From Capitulum mitella (Eukaryota > Arthropoda > Thecostraca > Pollicipedomorpha > Pollicipedidae): DNA of 64,000 nucleotides. Both the position numbers and the translations under genes were made by a program. Location of the stretch: the NCBI GenBank assembly GCA_030062745.1, contig CP099849.1:20359144-20423143 (forward strand). Reading direction: 5' to 3'. The notes below the pieces were generated by a model. It was not told where the DNA came from, ran no database searches, and worked only from the letters and a program-made list of their open reading frames with translations. Below, one piece after another: positions 48,081 to 61,100 of the stretch (position 1 is the first letter of the stretch; every line of letters begins with the position of its first letter).

Positions 48081-51000
48081 ATATATATATATATATATAT
48101 ATATGGTACTACATAGCTAAAAGAAAATGCGGCGCAGAAAGGCATCTAAGGGGCACCAATCGCTGTTATGCTCCTAAACTTTGCGTTTTTCCAAAAAAGT
48201 CTCGAATTTTAGGTACCTGAAATTAAAGTGGTCAAAATCCGAGGAGTTCCCAATGTCTAGGAGGGCAAAGGTTGGTACGGCCTCTCCTGTACAAAAATCC
48301 TGGCGCCTGAGTGCTCCCACAAAGGATTCTGGAAAATAACATTCTTGCGTGGCCATTTTCAGCCGTGTGGCGGACGCGGCCATTTTGTCCGGCGTGGTAG
48401 AAGTAGTTATTTTGTCCGCGTTTCGGGCAGAAGTTCGTCGAACTTCAAGTTCGTAGGACAATAGCTAGTCGGGCAATGGGCAAAGGAGGAATGGTTCGTA
48501 AGGACAAAAGCTTGTCTAGGGCAAAAGTTCGTCTCGCGAAAGTTCGTATGGACAAAGTTTGTACAGGACAAAGTTCGTCTAGGACAAAAGTTCATTTCGC
48601 TAAGTCCGTGTAGGACAAAAGTTCGTTCAGAATAAAAATTTTCCAACAGAACTTCGTATAGATCATAACTTTGACTAGGACAAGAGTTCGTCCAGGACAA
48701 AAGTTTGTCTGGTAGAAATCCTTTTAGGCCAAAAGTTCAGCTGGGGCAGAATTTCGTCTGGGGCAAAGGTTCGTCCAGGAAAAAGGCTGTCCGGTCATAT
48801 GGTTCTCGCACGAAAGTCTTTAGGGCAATGCATTTGTATCCAAGAAAAAGTGCCAACTGTCAGACGACAGCTAGTGGAATCATGCTCATTAATTGGGCTC
48901 TGATTCAGAATGGTCGGATCCGGAATCGACCTGATTTCAACCCGTGCACATCCAACTTTAGCCGCTGTGTACCGTATTGACCTGCCCAGTTTGTATGGGA
49001 AAAAGTTCGTAGCCAAAGGTTTGTACACACAAGGTTTGTATGGTGAAAGGTTGGTATGGTAAAAGACTTTTACCGGAATAGGTTCGTGACGTGAAAAGTT
49101 TGAACTGCAAAAGTTTCATATGGAGAAGGTTCGTAGGAAAAGGTTCGTAAGGGAAAACATTTGTAAGGAAAAATGTTCGTAGCCAAAGGTTCGTAAGCAG
49201 GTTCGTATCAGAAAGGAATCGTTTCGGGTCTGTGCCGAAGGCGCGGTATAGGGTACTAGAGGCCGCAGGCCGATAAAGGGTGCGATTGGACTTGGTTCGG
49301 TCCAACAAAGAGGTTATGTTGCGTTAGGTTAGATTAGGTTAGGTTAGGTTTAGTTAGGTTAGGTTAGGTTTGGTTAGGTTAGGCTAGGTTAGGTTAGGTT
49401 TGGCTAGATTGCAATTTGAGTTCCGTTCTTTTTCCGATACGAACCTTAAGTTTACTAACCTTTGGTTACGATCTTTTTCTTTACGAACCTTTTCCCTTAC
49501 GAACCTTTCTCCTACGACCCTTTTCTATATAAACCTTTTGCAATACGGACCTTTTCCATTAGCGAGACAAACTTGTCCTGAAGGAAATTTGCCCTTGACG
49601 AACTCTTGTTCTAGACAAACTTCTATGATGATGATGATGGTGATTCAAAATGACTGACTTTTGTCTTAGACAAACTTGCTCCATAGAAGCTTTTGCCTTA
49701 TACGAAATTTTGTCCTAGACGAACTTCTGCGAGAAAAACTTTTGTCCCACACGAACCTTTGTCCTAGACGAATTTTGCCCGAGACCAACTTCTACAAGAC
49801 GAACTTTTGTCGCAGACGAAGTTCTGTCCTCGACAAACTTTTACCCTCGACAGACTTTTGCCTTAGACAAGCCTTTTCACGACAAACTTCGGCACGACGA
49901 GCTTTTGTCCTGGATGAACTTTTGCCCGAGACGAACTTCTCACCACGAACTTTTGCACGATGAACTTTTGTCCGGGGAACTTTAATCCCACGAACTTTTG
50001 TCCGACGAACCTCTGCGATGCGAACTTTTACCCTGAATCATTTTGCCCACATAACAGCGTGGACTTGTCTAAAACACCGGGATTTCCCACGTCCTGCAGA
50101 CTCAGTTTTCCTCTTCACCTGTGCAGATGTTTACAGGTCTGTTTTTGCTCCTGTACGTGCTGGGCCAGAGGCGTCTGAGTCAGAACAGAACGGTGAAGTC
50201 TGTCAACATTGCGCCCATCGAAGACAAGGGAGAGGGAACGACAATACCCGGTGAGCTGCTGCGAAAGAACAAGGTCTTTGATCACCGATGTGTCTGGATT
50301 TACAGTGTCTGGATTTACACTGGCTGGATGTGCTTCGATATGCTTGGATATGCAATGTTTAGCTGGTAAAGAATATAAATATGAAGATAGAAAGGTAAAT
50401 GTTTGGTCCATAAAACTAAGGTGACTATAAAACGGTTGGAGATGTACTGCCTTGAGTAATGCACAATCGCATTCCTACTTATCTTCTACATTTTTGACTG
50501 CTCTACACACGACCAGTTACTTTGAACTAGAACTTGTACGAGATTTCCTGTTCTGTTACAGGTAAACCGCACTAATTTAACAGAGAGAAGGTTTTCTGTA
50601 GTTTTCCGTTTGACGTAGAAGCTTCTTGCATCTACAATGGAAAGGCTCATTGGTTCGAACGTCATTCGCCAAGCACTATATCCTCTCGCATTACAATGTA
50701 TCTTTCGCGCAGAGGTTAGCGATCAAAGTACATGTCGTCTCTGCTTTTCCTTTTCTTGTTAGGGGGGACCGGGGTCAAATGTTACATTTTTTACATTTTC
50801 GATCCTGGAACGAAAATATTTCGGGTTGGGGAACATTTTCTCGGGATTTCACAAACCCTGATGTTTTGCCTTTGTAGCGGATATGAAACGATCCCGAAAT
50901 AACGACTTTAAGGTATCGAAATTACTGTTTCAAAAAGTCGCTTCAGCTGTTACAATTAACCCCAGGTACGGGGTAAATTGTAACAGCACCTAGGGTCAAA

Positions 51001-54000
51001 TGTAACATGTTAGCGAATGGTGTAGTGTTGTAGTGAAAGCCACTTTTGTCGAAAACAGCCTTTATTGAACAACATTGTCTCTTACATCCTGAGCCTTTCC
51101 TGGATTAAAATCACAGCTCCAATACAAAAATACCATTACCAACGGCGTAAAGCTCAAGTACTCCAGCAGCTTTTCCTGAGTTAAATAACAGCTCTACCTT
51201 TCTCAGGCCAAGAACCGACGCCTTATCACACAAAATGCGATTTCACAACAAAACAAAGCTCTTCCTGGAAAGAACATCACAGCCATCTCGGGCTTAGAAA
51301 TTCAGTAACGGGACCTCTGAAGTCCAAAACATGCCTTGAGTATTTGTGCTGAAGTAGAGGAAACACGACACCTCTAATATCTCTGACGCTCGCTCTATCT
51401 CTGTCTCTATCTATGTCTATCATCGCCTAATCGGTGTCTGGTTCACATTTTTTGCATATGTAAGCCCCATACTTTTCGATTGCGGTAAACGCCTCGTGGG
51501 CCCACATTGCGCACATTTGGCACCGGATCAACCTTTCTTTGGATCGACTGTTTTTGAAGCTTTCAACGCACACAAGGCAGAAGACGTCTTCTTCATCATC
51601 ACTGCTGCTTTCCCTGCGTGCTGTCTTCCGAGCCTTCTTCCCACCAGCCTTCATCTTCTCTTCATGCTTGTCCTTGTCAAGATTTAGCTTCTTCGATGCT
51701 TGTTTGCAATCCTTTCGACTCTCTTCTAGCTTTATCGCTCTCTTTTCTGGAGTGTCAGTCAGAATTGCGGCCTTTCTCTTTCGACCCGCACTGCTGTTTT
51801 TTCTTGTCAGGGGTGAGCTGCTTCGAGGCGATCCCCGATGGACGAGACTGTTCGATCCCCGATGAACCAAGCTTGTCGATCCCCAATGTATCAGCCTCTC
51901 CAGGAATGATGCATGGTATATATCATCCATGATGCAAGGATATAATAAGTGTTTTCAATGTAACATTCAGAGGAAGACAAATTAAACTATATACAAATGT
52001 CCCATACTTCCCCCAGAAATATCCAAATGGAGTAAAACTAGAATTATTTAATCAATAGAATAATAAATAAATCAAATAATAAAATATCTTAATAAATCCG
52101 GTGTGATGGTAAAACATCTACGGTAAGACCACGGTCACTAGCCGCCAAGAATGTAACCACGTCTTAAAATTAAAATTGACAAAACAGTACCTAAGAGATA
52201 GATCAGGGACTGGTGACAATAATACCGTAAGTATGATTTTTGAATGATAATGATATTGAATTTGGGTACAAAATTGCATGTTGATTATTTGGACGGGGCA
52301 TGTTTCCATAGCCACCGCCCCCAGTGGTTACATTTATGTCAAGTGCATTGATATTTTACATAAATGTAGGTTTAATGGTCTGGCCATAGGGGTCAATTGC
52401 AACACTGTTACATTTGACCCCAGCAAAAATGTTACAATTGTCCCCGTCACGCCACGCCATCTTTGAGTCAAAACCGACGCAAAACAAGGCGGCGTGGGCG
52501 GCCACTGATGCACTCATTGTTTGACCAGTTCCCCCAACCCACCCCACACAAACTCTTAAACCTGTGTCTAGTAAGATACGTGAATGAGCTGATCATATTA
52601 AAAAACAAACAAAGTTACAGCACACTCTAAAAAACACAATTGTGAACAGCACAATCGACTCACCCGCCGCACCGGCCTGAAACCCCGTGAGGAAAAGGAA
52701 CAGCTTACTGCGCATGTCCAGTAGTTCCTCCAGCGTCATCCATCTGTAAGTTTCGAAGTTAAAGCTTCTGTTACAATTGCCCCGTGTTACATTTGACCCC
52801 GGTCTCCCCTAAGCTGATTGCAGAATTCCAGGCTTATGCTTAATTTGCCTTAAGTGAATTGATTCGTAGCGTGGTTTACTGAGTTGGGTATCTGACTCCG
52901 ATTCAAAGCGACTTATTAAGAAAATGTATCGGTTCAGTCCTGATTTGATGACAATGACTGCTTAACCCTATTCCCGGCAGGGGGGGGGGCGGAATCCGCC
53001 CCCCCTCGGGTTTTTTGCTTGCCAATTCCAGGTTTTTTAACGCAGCTTCACGAAACTTGGTGACTTTTCCTAGTTATTCCTTCTACGCGCCGTGACAAAA
53101 TTTCGAAATTCTATTTTGCTCAGGGGCGGAGCCAGGCAACGTTTTTGGGAGGCACCTCAGGTCATTTTTGGCCATGTTGAGGGTAAAAGGAAAATGTTTG
53201 CCAAAAACAGAGTTTTTAAGATAGAACTTAAAACTTTATATGAATGTATAGTTAAATAGTTGGGCAATGTGCGTATGTAATTTTGTTTATCTGAGGTCAC
53301 TTTACAAGGTCAGGTCAAGGTCAAAAGTCAAAATTTGTTTTTTTCGCAATAATTTCGGCGCCGTTTTTTCAAATGCTAAACCCGGAATATATATGACGTA
53401 GAAAGGTGTCCTCTACTTGTGTACCAAGTTTCAGCTTGATATCAGGTCGAGTCACGGAGCTATGACCTGAAATGTCAGTGCGCGTACCCTATATCGCAAA
53501 AGCCAAAAAATGAATTTTTTGGAATAGAGTGAATTCAATCGATTAAAAACGTTTGCAGATGATATTGAATGCACACGACATCATTCCAGGTGACCCCAAG
53601 GTCACTGGAGGTCATTTAAGGTCAAAGGTCACAAGTTGATCTGAAGAACGTGTGACCATGACAGTTCCCCCTTTTTTATGTCCCTGGCACCGCCTATGCT
53701 AACATTATACAAACATTGTAATGCGATTTGTACTTCTTTCGCATAACATGACTCGCAGAAGCTAAAAAAGTGTTTTGGCCTCTTGTTCATTCCGTTATTA
53801 GAAAACTAATCCCCCTATTTTTGAAACCCAGTGAACGCCCATGAATTTTCTCAAAATTTCAAATTTGCATACCCATGGTAAAAGCCCTATTCATAATCTC
53901 TCGATTCATGCCAGTTTCATCGAAATCGGTCCATAAACAACGGAGTTATAAGAAATCAAAAAGTACCCCCATTTTGACATTTTTGCCCCCCTGTATCCAT

Positions 54001-57000
54001 AAATTTCAAAATTTTGAAAATTTCTTTTTATAAAAATGTAGTTCACGTCACGGCAAATCGATTGCCGTTTGTTGCGATGAAATCGGATAAGTAGTTCTCG
54101 AGATCTCAGGGGGGGGGCCGAATCCGCCCCCCCTGCCGGGAATCGGCCATACCGTCTAGCCCTCCAGGAATAGGGTTAAACAGCAGCATGTACCTGATTC
54201 GACTCTAATTTTGATCCACTGCGTTTTTTAAGTGAATCGATTGTAATTCTGATCCACATGAAAAGAGTAGAATTACTAGGCTTTTTTTACTAGATTTCAG
54301 AATTACTAGAATTCAGAATCGATTCGCATTGATTCGGAACCAAATGCAAACCTGCAGCTTTTACGATCTGTACTTTTTCTTTTATTCACACATGGAACGA
54401 ATGGCGCAAGACTTTTTCAACTGACATGACACTTGAGCAGCCCGCATTGTTTCCCATCACTCTCTCAATCAGTCGGACCTGGCTGAAGTAGCGACTATTG
54501 GTAAACATCACATAACTATGTGCTGTTTTTCTGGATAAAAAGACAAAATATAACATAATATCTGGGCTTGGCAAAAAACTTACTGAAAATGAGAATTTTG
54601 TTCTAGCCCAGCAGAAATTACGCTATTTCCAGAAGGTTTTGTCAACAACAAGAAACGTCAAAGGCGCCATGGAGTCAGCTGACCCAAATTGATAACAGAG
54701 CCCATGATGTCGCAAATGTATGCAGCTCGCTACATCTTTCTTCGGAACGTTATGAAAGGGCTTGCGTCTGCGCCGAGCGTATCAATGAGACGCCCGTGCT
54801 GCTCCCTGCCGGTAGCCTTGGAGCGGGTCGACAAGAACAATTCGCGGCAGGTGGCCGTGCGGTTTAACAAGATGACCCGCGTTCTGGAGGTGCGCACGAT
54901 GAAAGGCGCCATGCTCCGCGCCATCGACCTCACTCGCACGCCCCAGCTGGACCTCATCACGTCCACCGACGGCACCCACATCGTCATCAAAGTGCCCAAG
55001 GAGTACGACCTGGTAGGTCAGCCTCAGACGGCCGGCAGCGACACTACGGCAAACTGCCGATAACAACGCGCCAGTCGCAAGGGAGGAATCCTGGAATAGC
55101 CTCTGAGGTCCCGAAGGGTCGATTCGAATAGCTGTCGTTAATGTGACTGTTTGCCTCAATACGGGCACACAACATTGCACTACGCAGCACTAGGCGAAAG
55201 GATTAATGACATTGCAGTTTCCGTTTACCGTCAGTGGGTTTCACAACGTTGACGATATAGCCGTGGCCCGATATTACCGCTAAGAATATTTCACGTACCC
55301 GTCACTGAGTTGTCGCGTATGACTTTCCGAGCAACGTTGTAATTTTGCCTGGTTCGGCTGCCTTCCCCCCAAATGGTGTCCTTTAGACGGTAAAAGATGA
55401 ATTTCACCATCTGAAAAGCGCAACTGACAAGTGACAGGGTGACAAGTGACAAGCCGTCGTCAAGTGACACGCCTAACGATGACTGCATCCCTTCGGCAGA
55501 AACGTAGCGCGAACTCCTGACGAGAGCAGCAGGCCGAGAATCATAGCGCCGTCTGAAAGTGTTGTCGCTTTACAGTTTCAGGGTTAGTGTGACGTTGATT
55601 GGAGATGGGACTTTAAGATTTGAGGAGTCAGTCCATGCCACATGCTGGGAAGACTTGTTCTTGATTCAGCTTAAGGAAACTGTATATGCCATAATATGCC
55701 ATCTGCCATATGACGCAGATGGCATTTAGCACAGGTCTGATGTGCGGTAACACTGATATCTTCAACGTTGCAAAAACTGTTACAAGGTATCATACAAAGT
55801 AATAAGTACGCACGAGTAAACGGCGATGGTTTGTTCAGCAGCTTTGTAAGGTAAACGTGATCTTTTTATGTCTGAAAATGAAGTTTTTCATGGTACGTGA
55901 GACCCTTTTTTGGAGCTTAAGGTCCTTCATTAAGCATTTGCTATTTTTGGCGGAATGGGTATACCATTTTCTGCCAGGCAAGCACTTCCGTAGCAAGCAC
56001 GGTGAAGAATGATGATGTGAGGCAAATTATGTGAGAAAAATCAAAGCATTGCCACAACAAACCATGCATGTGAAAAAAACTTGCCATTTCAAAGGGTTAT
56101 ATCCTTCAAGATTGTCTATTCAGTAGCAAACCTAGATATTTTTGTTTGAAAAAGAACATGGCGTAAAGTGGCTGTCATAGTTTTTGAGAGGCCAGACAGC
56201 ATAAGCCGCAGTTCTGTTTCCCCACGTGGAACGGGAATGGCGTAGATGGCGAATGAATTATGGCTTTTTAATTAATCAATTTCATTGGTAGCAAAAATTA
56301 TCAATTAAAAAAGGGTGTGAGGTTCACTAGTTTTCTTTGATTGCTTTTTTTATTGACGACTCGCATTTAAAAATGGGAGACTTGGAAACCTCCCTGAATG
56401 TCGCAAAGCAGTCCAGTTTTAGGGACCGGGTAAATGTGTCAACGACTGGGATTTTTTAATGACTCTCCAGTGACCATCACAGTGGCTCCCACTGGCGTTA
56501 AAGACGATAATACGCACCCGTTTCACGTAACTGTCTGGTTTTGTGCTCTGATCCCGCCCATTCCGTCCTACGCGTGGTGAAACCGTTCGTTTTGCCGCAG
56601 ATTCTCTTTCAGATTGAGAGACATTCAAATGAGGCTTTCTTCATTTTTTTCTGGAGTTCGCACGTCATGCTAGTGGGGACTTCGGATTAATGGGGTCGCG
56701 GCGTGATATGAGTCTTAATTCGTATCGGAAAAATCATGTCGTTGTGATAGCAAACCACTGTTTACAGATTGTTCTAATTCGTGCCTGTAGCTGATATTGC
56801 ATGACCCATAAGCACCATGCCATTTGCCAAAGGCGCGATATCGCGTGATGCGTTCTGTTGTGACGGATATGCCGTTGCGTTATTTATACTGGCGATATAT
56901 GCCTATAAATACTTGTAAATACGTCTGGGGGTACGAACAGAAATCGAGGTACATCTAGAATACAGGGATAACGCAATGTGTCCCTGCACATGACTGCGTA

Positions 57001-58082
57001 ACATAAAATCCAACGTGGAGCATTTCAAGCAATGGGCAGCTACTGAGTGGAATCGTCCCGTTTCGAAAATCGCTGCTGCGATTAGTTCCTGCGATCAGCC
57101 CCGACTTTTCTTCCGCATCTCGACACTGCAGCGCCACTGTTCAAGAACCACGTCGCAACCGCGTGTTCCGGTCGGCAGGTTCTGATCTTCAACGGCCCGT
57201 TCCTGCTGAAACAGTTCCAGAACACGCTGCAGAGCTTCATCAGTGAATGTGGCGCGTTAAAGAGCGTTACGACAATGTCGCTGAAGCATGCATTGGATAA
57301 CGTGGTCACCAAGATGCACCGTCAGCAACAGCTAGAGAGCTTTTTCAGGGTCCTTTTCGCGCAGGTATGTACCTGCAGTGACCAATGGGTGTATGGCTCC
57401 GGCAAGTTTGCGGCCGATTTATAGCATTGTACTCACTGGATAAGAAAGCCTGCTTAATGGAACGATGTAATAACCTTTCCCATAAGGAACTAGCTAACTG
57501 GCTTTAGTGCAAATGTGGAATTGCACTCAAATGTAGTATTAGAACTTCCATTTAATAGATAAAAATGTATTGCTTTTGCACGTGTCGACCTTGAGCAAGA
57601 AAATCCACTACTAGCCTAGAAGCGCCATGACAAATTCGTGTCAGTGAAAACATCATTCGCATCATCCGCCGACTTCATAGTCAAACTACTGGCGAAGGAA
57701 AAAAGGCGAAGCGCGACATGCCTTGCCGTTTTTGTCTAATGCTGTAGAAGAGTCAGACCAGAGCGCTTCCGATAATGACGCTATCTGCAGGCCTTCAACA
57801 TCAGCCACGACAAGAACGAGCTGCTGAACGTCGACGCAGCCGGCATCCGTGACGTCATTCACACGGAGCTGACGTTGGCCGAGTTCGCCGAGGCGCTGAG
57901 CGTCTCCAGCAAGTCCACCTTTGTGACCAAGGTAGGCCGCCGGTCGGCATTGTGCCGGCACAAATGATGGTGTGCGAGAGAGAACAGAGAGAGAAAAGGA
58001 GAGAGAGAGGGGAGAAAAGAGGAGAGAGAGGGAGAGATAGACAGACAGACAGACAGAGGAAGGGAAAGAGAGAGAATGAAAG

Positions 58083-58153
<71 letters not shown>

Positions 58154-61100
58154 AGTCAGAGTCGCTGCACCACAACGAGTTGCTCCCACGTGGTCTGTCC
58201 CAGATGTTCACTGTGGTGGACCAGGACCGCAACGGCTACATCTCATTCCGTGAGTTCCTGGACATGATGGTGGTGTTCGCCAAAGGCTCGGCCGAAGACA
58301 AGGTGCGCCTGATGTTCGACATGTACGACATCGACCAAGTCGGCAAGCTCAGCCGTCAGGACTTCGTCGAGATGATCAAGTAGGACTGAGCGGCGCTGAC
58401 GTGGGTTCCTGTTCGTTGCTTTGTTTTGGTGTAATAGGAGGCCGCCCTCAGAGGAGCGATATCCAGCTTTTGACCGACTGGCTAGCGTTCAATTTATTTC
58501 AATTTTCATTGGTCTTCATGTAGTTTCATCCGCATATTTTCACGACGTAGATGGTCGACTTCAGCGCTTCTTTGTTTTATTTTGACAGTTTTCATCTTAT
58601 TTTTTTCCAATATTGTTGAATCAAAGTCGACATGGAGAGAAAACTGCCCTAGTTGTCGTGTCCACACAAAGAAACTGACACTAAGATGGTCATCATTACA
58701 GTTTTTCTTATACTTCAAAGCTACTTCTGATGCAAATCGAAGAGGAGACGCCATTGGAAAATGACGTTAAGCCGTCGTGATCTGTCTTCCACAGATCTTT
58801 GCTCGAGCTCTCTAGCGCCTCGCTTGACAAAGATCATCTGAACAAAGCAGTAGAGACCATGTTCGCCTCGGTTGGACTCAACAACAAGGACGAAATCACC
58901 TTGGACGACTTCCAGCAGCTGTTCGGGAAACACCGGGACGCACTTGGCTACGCTCAGCTGCACGTGGCAGGTAACAGTCCCTCAACATCTTTTTATTTGT
59001 TCAAAACCTATTACTACCGTTCACAATCCACTACATGTAACCTACGTCGTACTTCCAGCAGTCCTTGCGGATTCTAGTCGAAATGTATAAATTCGGTAAA
59101 TAGTCGCGGAAATCAATAGGCGCCAGATGTAAGTTCTAAGTTATGTCAACGGTTTGTGACAGAATGCATTAAAATAATACTGCGAAATTAAAAAAAATAC
59201 TGCATCGAAATAATTACTGCGACTACGGTGCATAAAACTTCTGAATTGGTATTGATAATGGACCGCCATAAATAATGTTTCCTAATTTTGTTCAGGTACG
59301 AATGCAACACCAAAGCCGTTTCAAATTACATTAATCGAGGAGAACCTCGTTTTGGCCGAGACGTACCAAGAGTCTTAGCCGGTCAACAGTAAGATTTTGA
59401 CCGAGCGCTTACTTCCAGGGAAAATAATGGTAGTAGTGGTTGCATGGCGTTTCAAATGCAATATTGATAGCTACTACTTACGATTTCAGCCGGAAAAACC
59501 TGAAACACACATTATTTCCCCCGAAACAGATTGCGTCGTCACTGGTATGGTAACCGCCTGACGCTCGCGTAGGAATTTTTGACGTTTCTGCGTTAAATAG
59601 TTTGTTTACGTGACATCTCGACGCTGATTGGTCGTCAATCGGACTCAAGGTCCAATGAAGAGTAATAAAAAAGGTTGGGGAAATAATTAATGCGATATAA
59701 ATTATCTTTAAAATAAAAAAATTAGTTAGAATAATAATAATAATAATAAAAATAATAATAATGAAACAGTAATAATAATAACAAACAACAATAATAATAA
59801 AGAAGTAAAAATATTACAAAGATGGAAAAATGAAGTTGCAATTTGAAAAATAAAAAAAAATTAATTAAAAGCAGTGAAATAAAATATCTGAAGAAGAAAT
59901 CACCGAACAAAACTGGAAAATATTAGGAAGCGAAATAAAACAATAAATAAAAATTTACCCTAACCTAACATAGTAACCTAACCTAATCTAGCCTAACCTA
60001 ACCTAACCTAACCTAGCCTAGCCTAGCCTAGCCTAGCCTAACCTAACCTAATCTAACCTAACCTAACCCAACCTTATCCAACCTAGCCCAGCACAACCCA
60101 ACCTAGGAACCTAATGTAATCTAACGAGTATTAAATGTAATAATGTAATAATACTGATGTTAGATATCCCTACAATTATCTAATACAATAATATAATGGC
60201 GTAATAATTCAGCAGTTCCTCCAAGTTCAGTCTGTGGCAACGGAATAGAATTTTCATATATATGACGTCATTAATCGCTTGAAGATGCATGAAGGGTCTA
60301 CACACCTTGATGCCAATAACCTTAACCTTGGCGGCACTACATTTTCCGCCGCGGAATAATGTTGTTCTCCGCCAGTCGACTGCAGCACGGTATTATTGTG
60401 TGGTACGTTATCGTTACGATTTTGTTGTTATTTTTTAGAAAATCAAGCAGTGGAAAGTATGGTTAGAAACAGGATGATACATTCTTTACATTGGTGGCAA
60501 CTATACAAAGGATTGTTTGCGATTTCGTCGGGCAGCAACTTACCTTTAGCTGTTTAGCCAGTTCACACGAGCGGCGGAAATGCATGGTTCTGCCGCTAGA
60601 ATGCTCCGCCTGTCTCGCGACTGCCACATCTCACCCTTTTGCGACGTTCCATGACGTATTGAAACGCCTTCATTGACCACTGGCGATCAGCGATCGCATT
60701 CGCCAATCGGAGATGCGGAGGGTAGGAAGTCTTTTCAGCGACATCCGCCCACGCTAGACCCTCGCAGGTACGTTGTACCCCTGCATAGTGCAGTAGTCAG
60801 CATCCTGGGCTCCGCATCTGAAGGTGCTTGGTTCGAGTCCGAAAATACTGCAGGATTTTCGAAGCTGTAACATATACATGGCCTTCGCTATGACAAAACA
60901 TGACGTAAGCAAACATTTGACGACCATTGTCAGCCGCAGCAGAGCGCAGCCGCACTGCTACCGCGGCAGGCCAAACTGCTCGTGTAAACTGGCCCTAAAA
61001 CGCCGTCTCAGTATAATAGTAGGCTGCTTGAAGCAAACCACCGTCGTGCTGGAAGGCGTGTTTTGGATTTTTTCCGTTGCCTACGAGCGTTGTTCGCGTT

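Noticed and set aside
49315-49405. A true chromosome end
   Set aside because: The TTAGG tract is short, imperfect and embedded in an intron with the DUOX gene continuing on both sides.
50127-50254. DUOX exon 14 starting at the nearer acceptor (50127)
   Set aside because: Joined to exon 13 in phase 1 it gives a hydrophilic, unrelated frame. The acceptor ten bases later completes the membrane helix.
58380-58382. Premature stop (TAG) ending DUOX after the EF-hands
   Set aside because: The G of the preceding codon and the T of TAG form the GT donor. Splicing to 58795 restores a conserved sequence.
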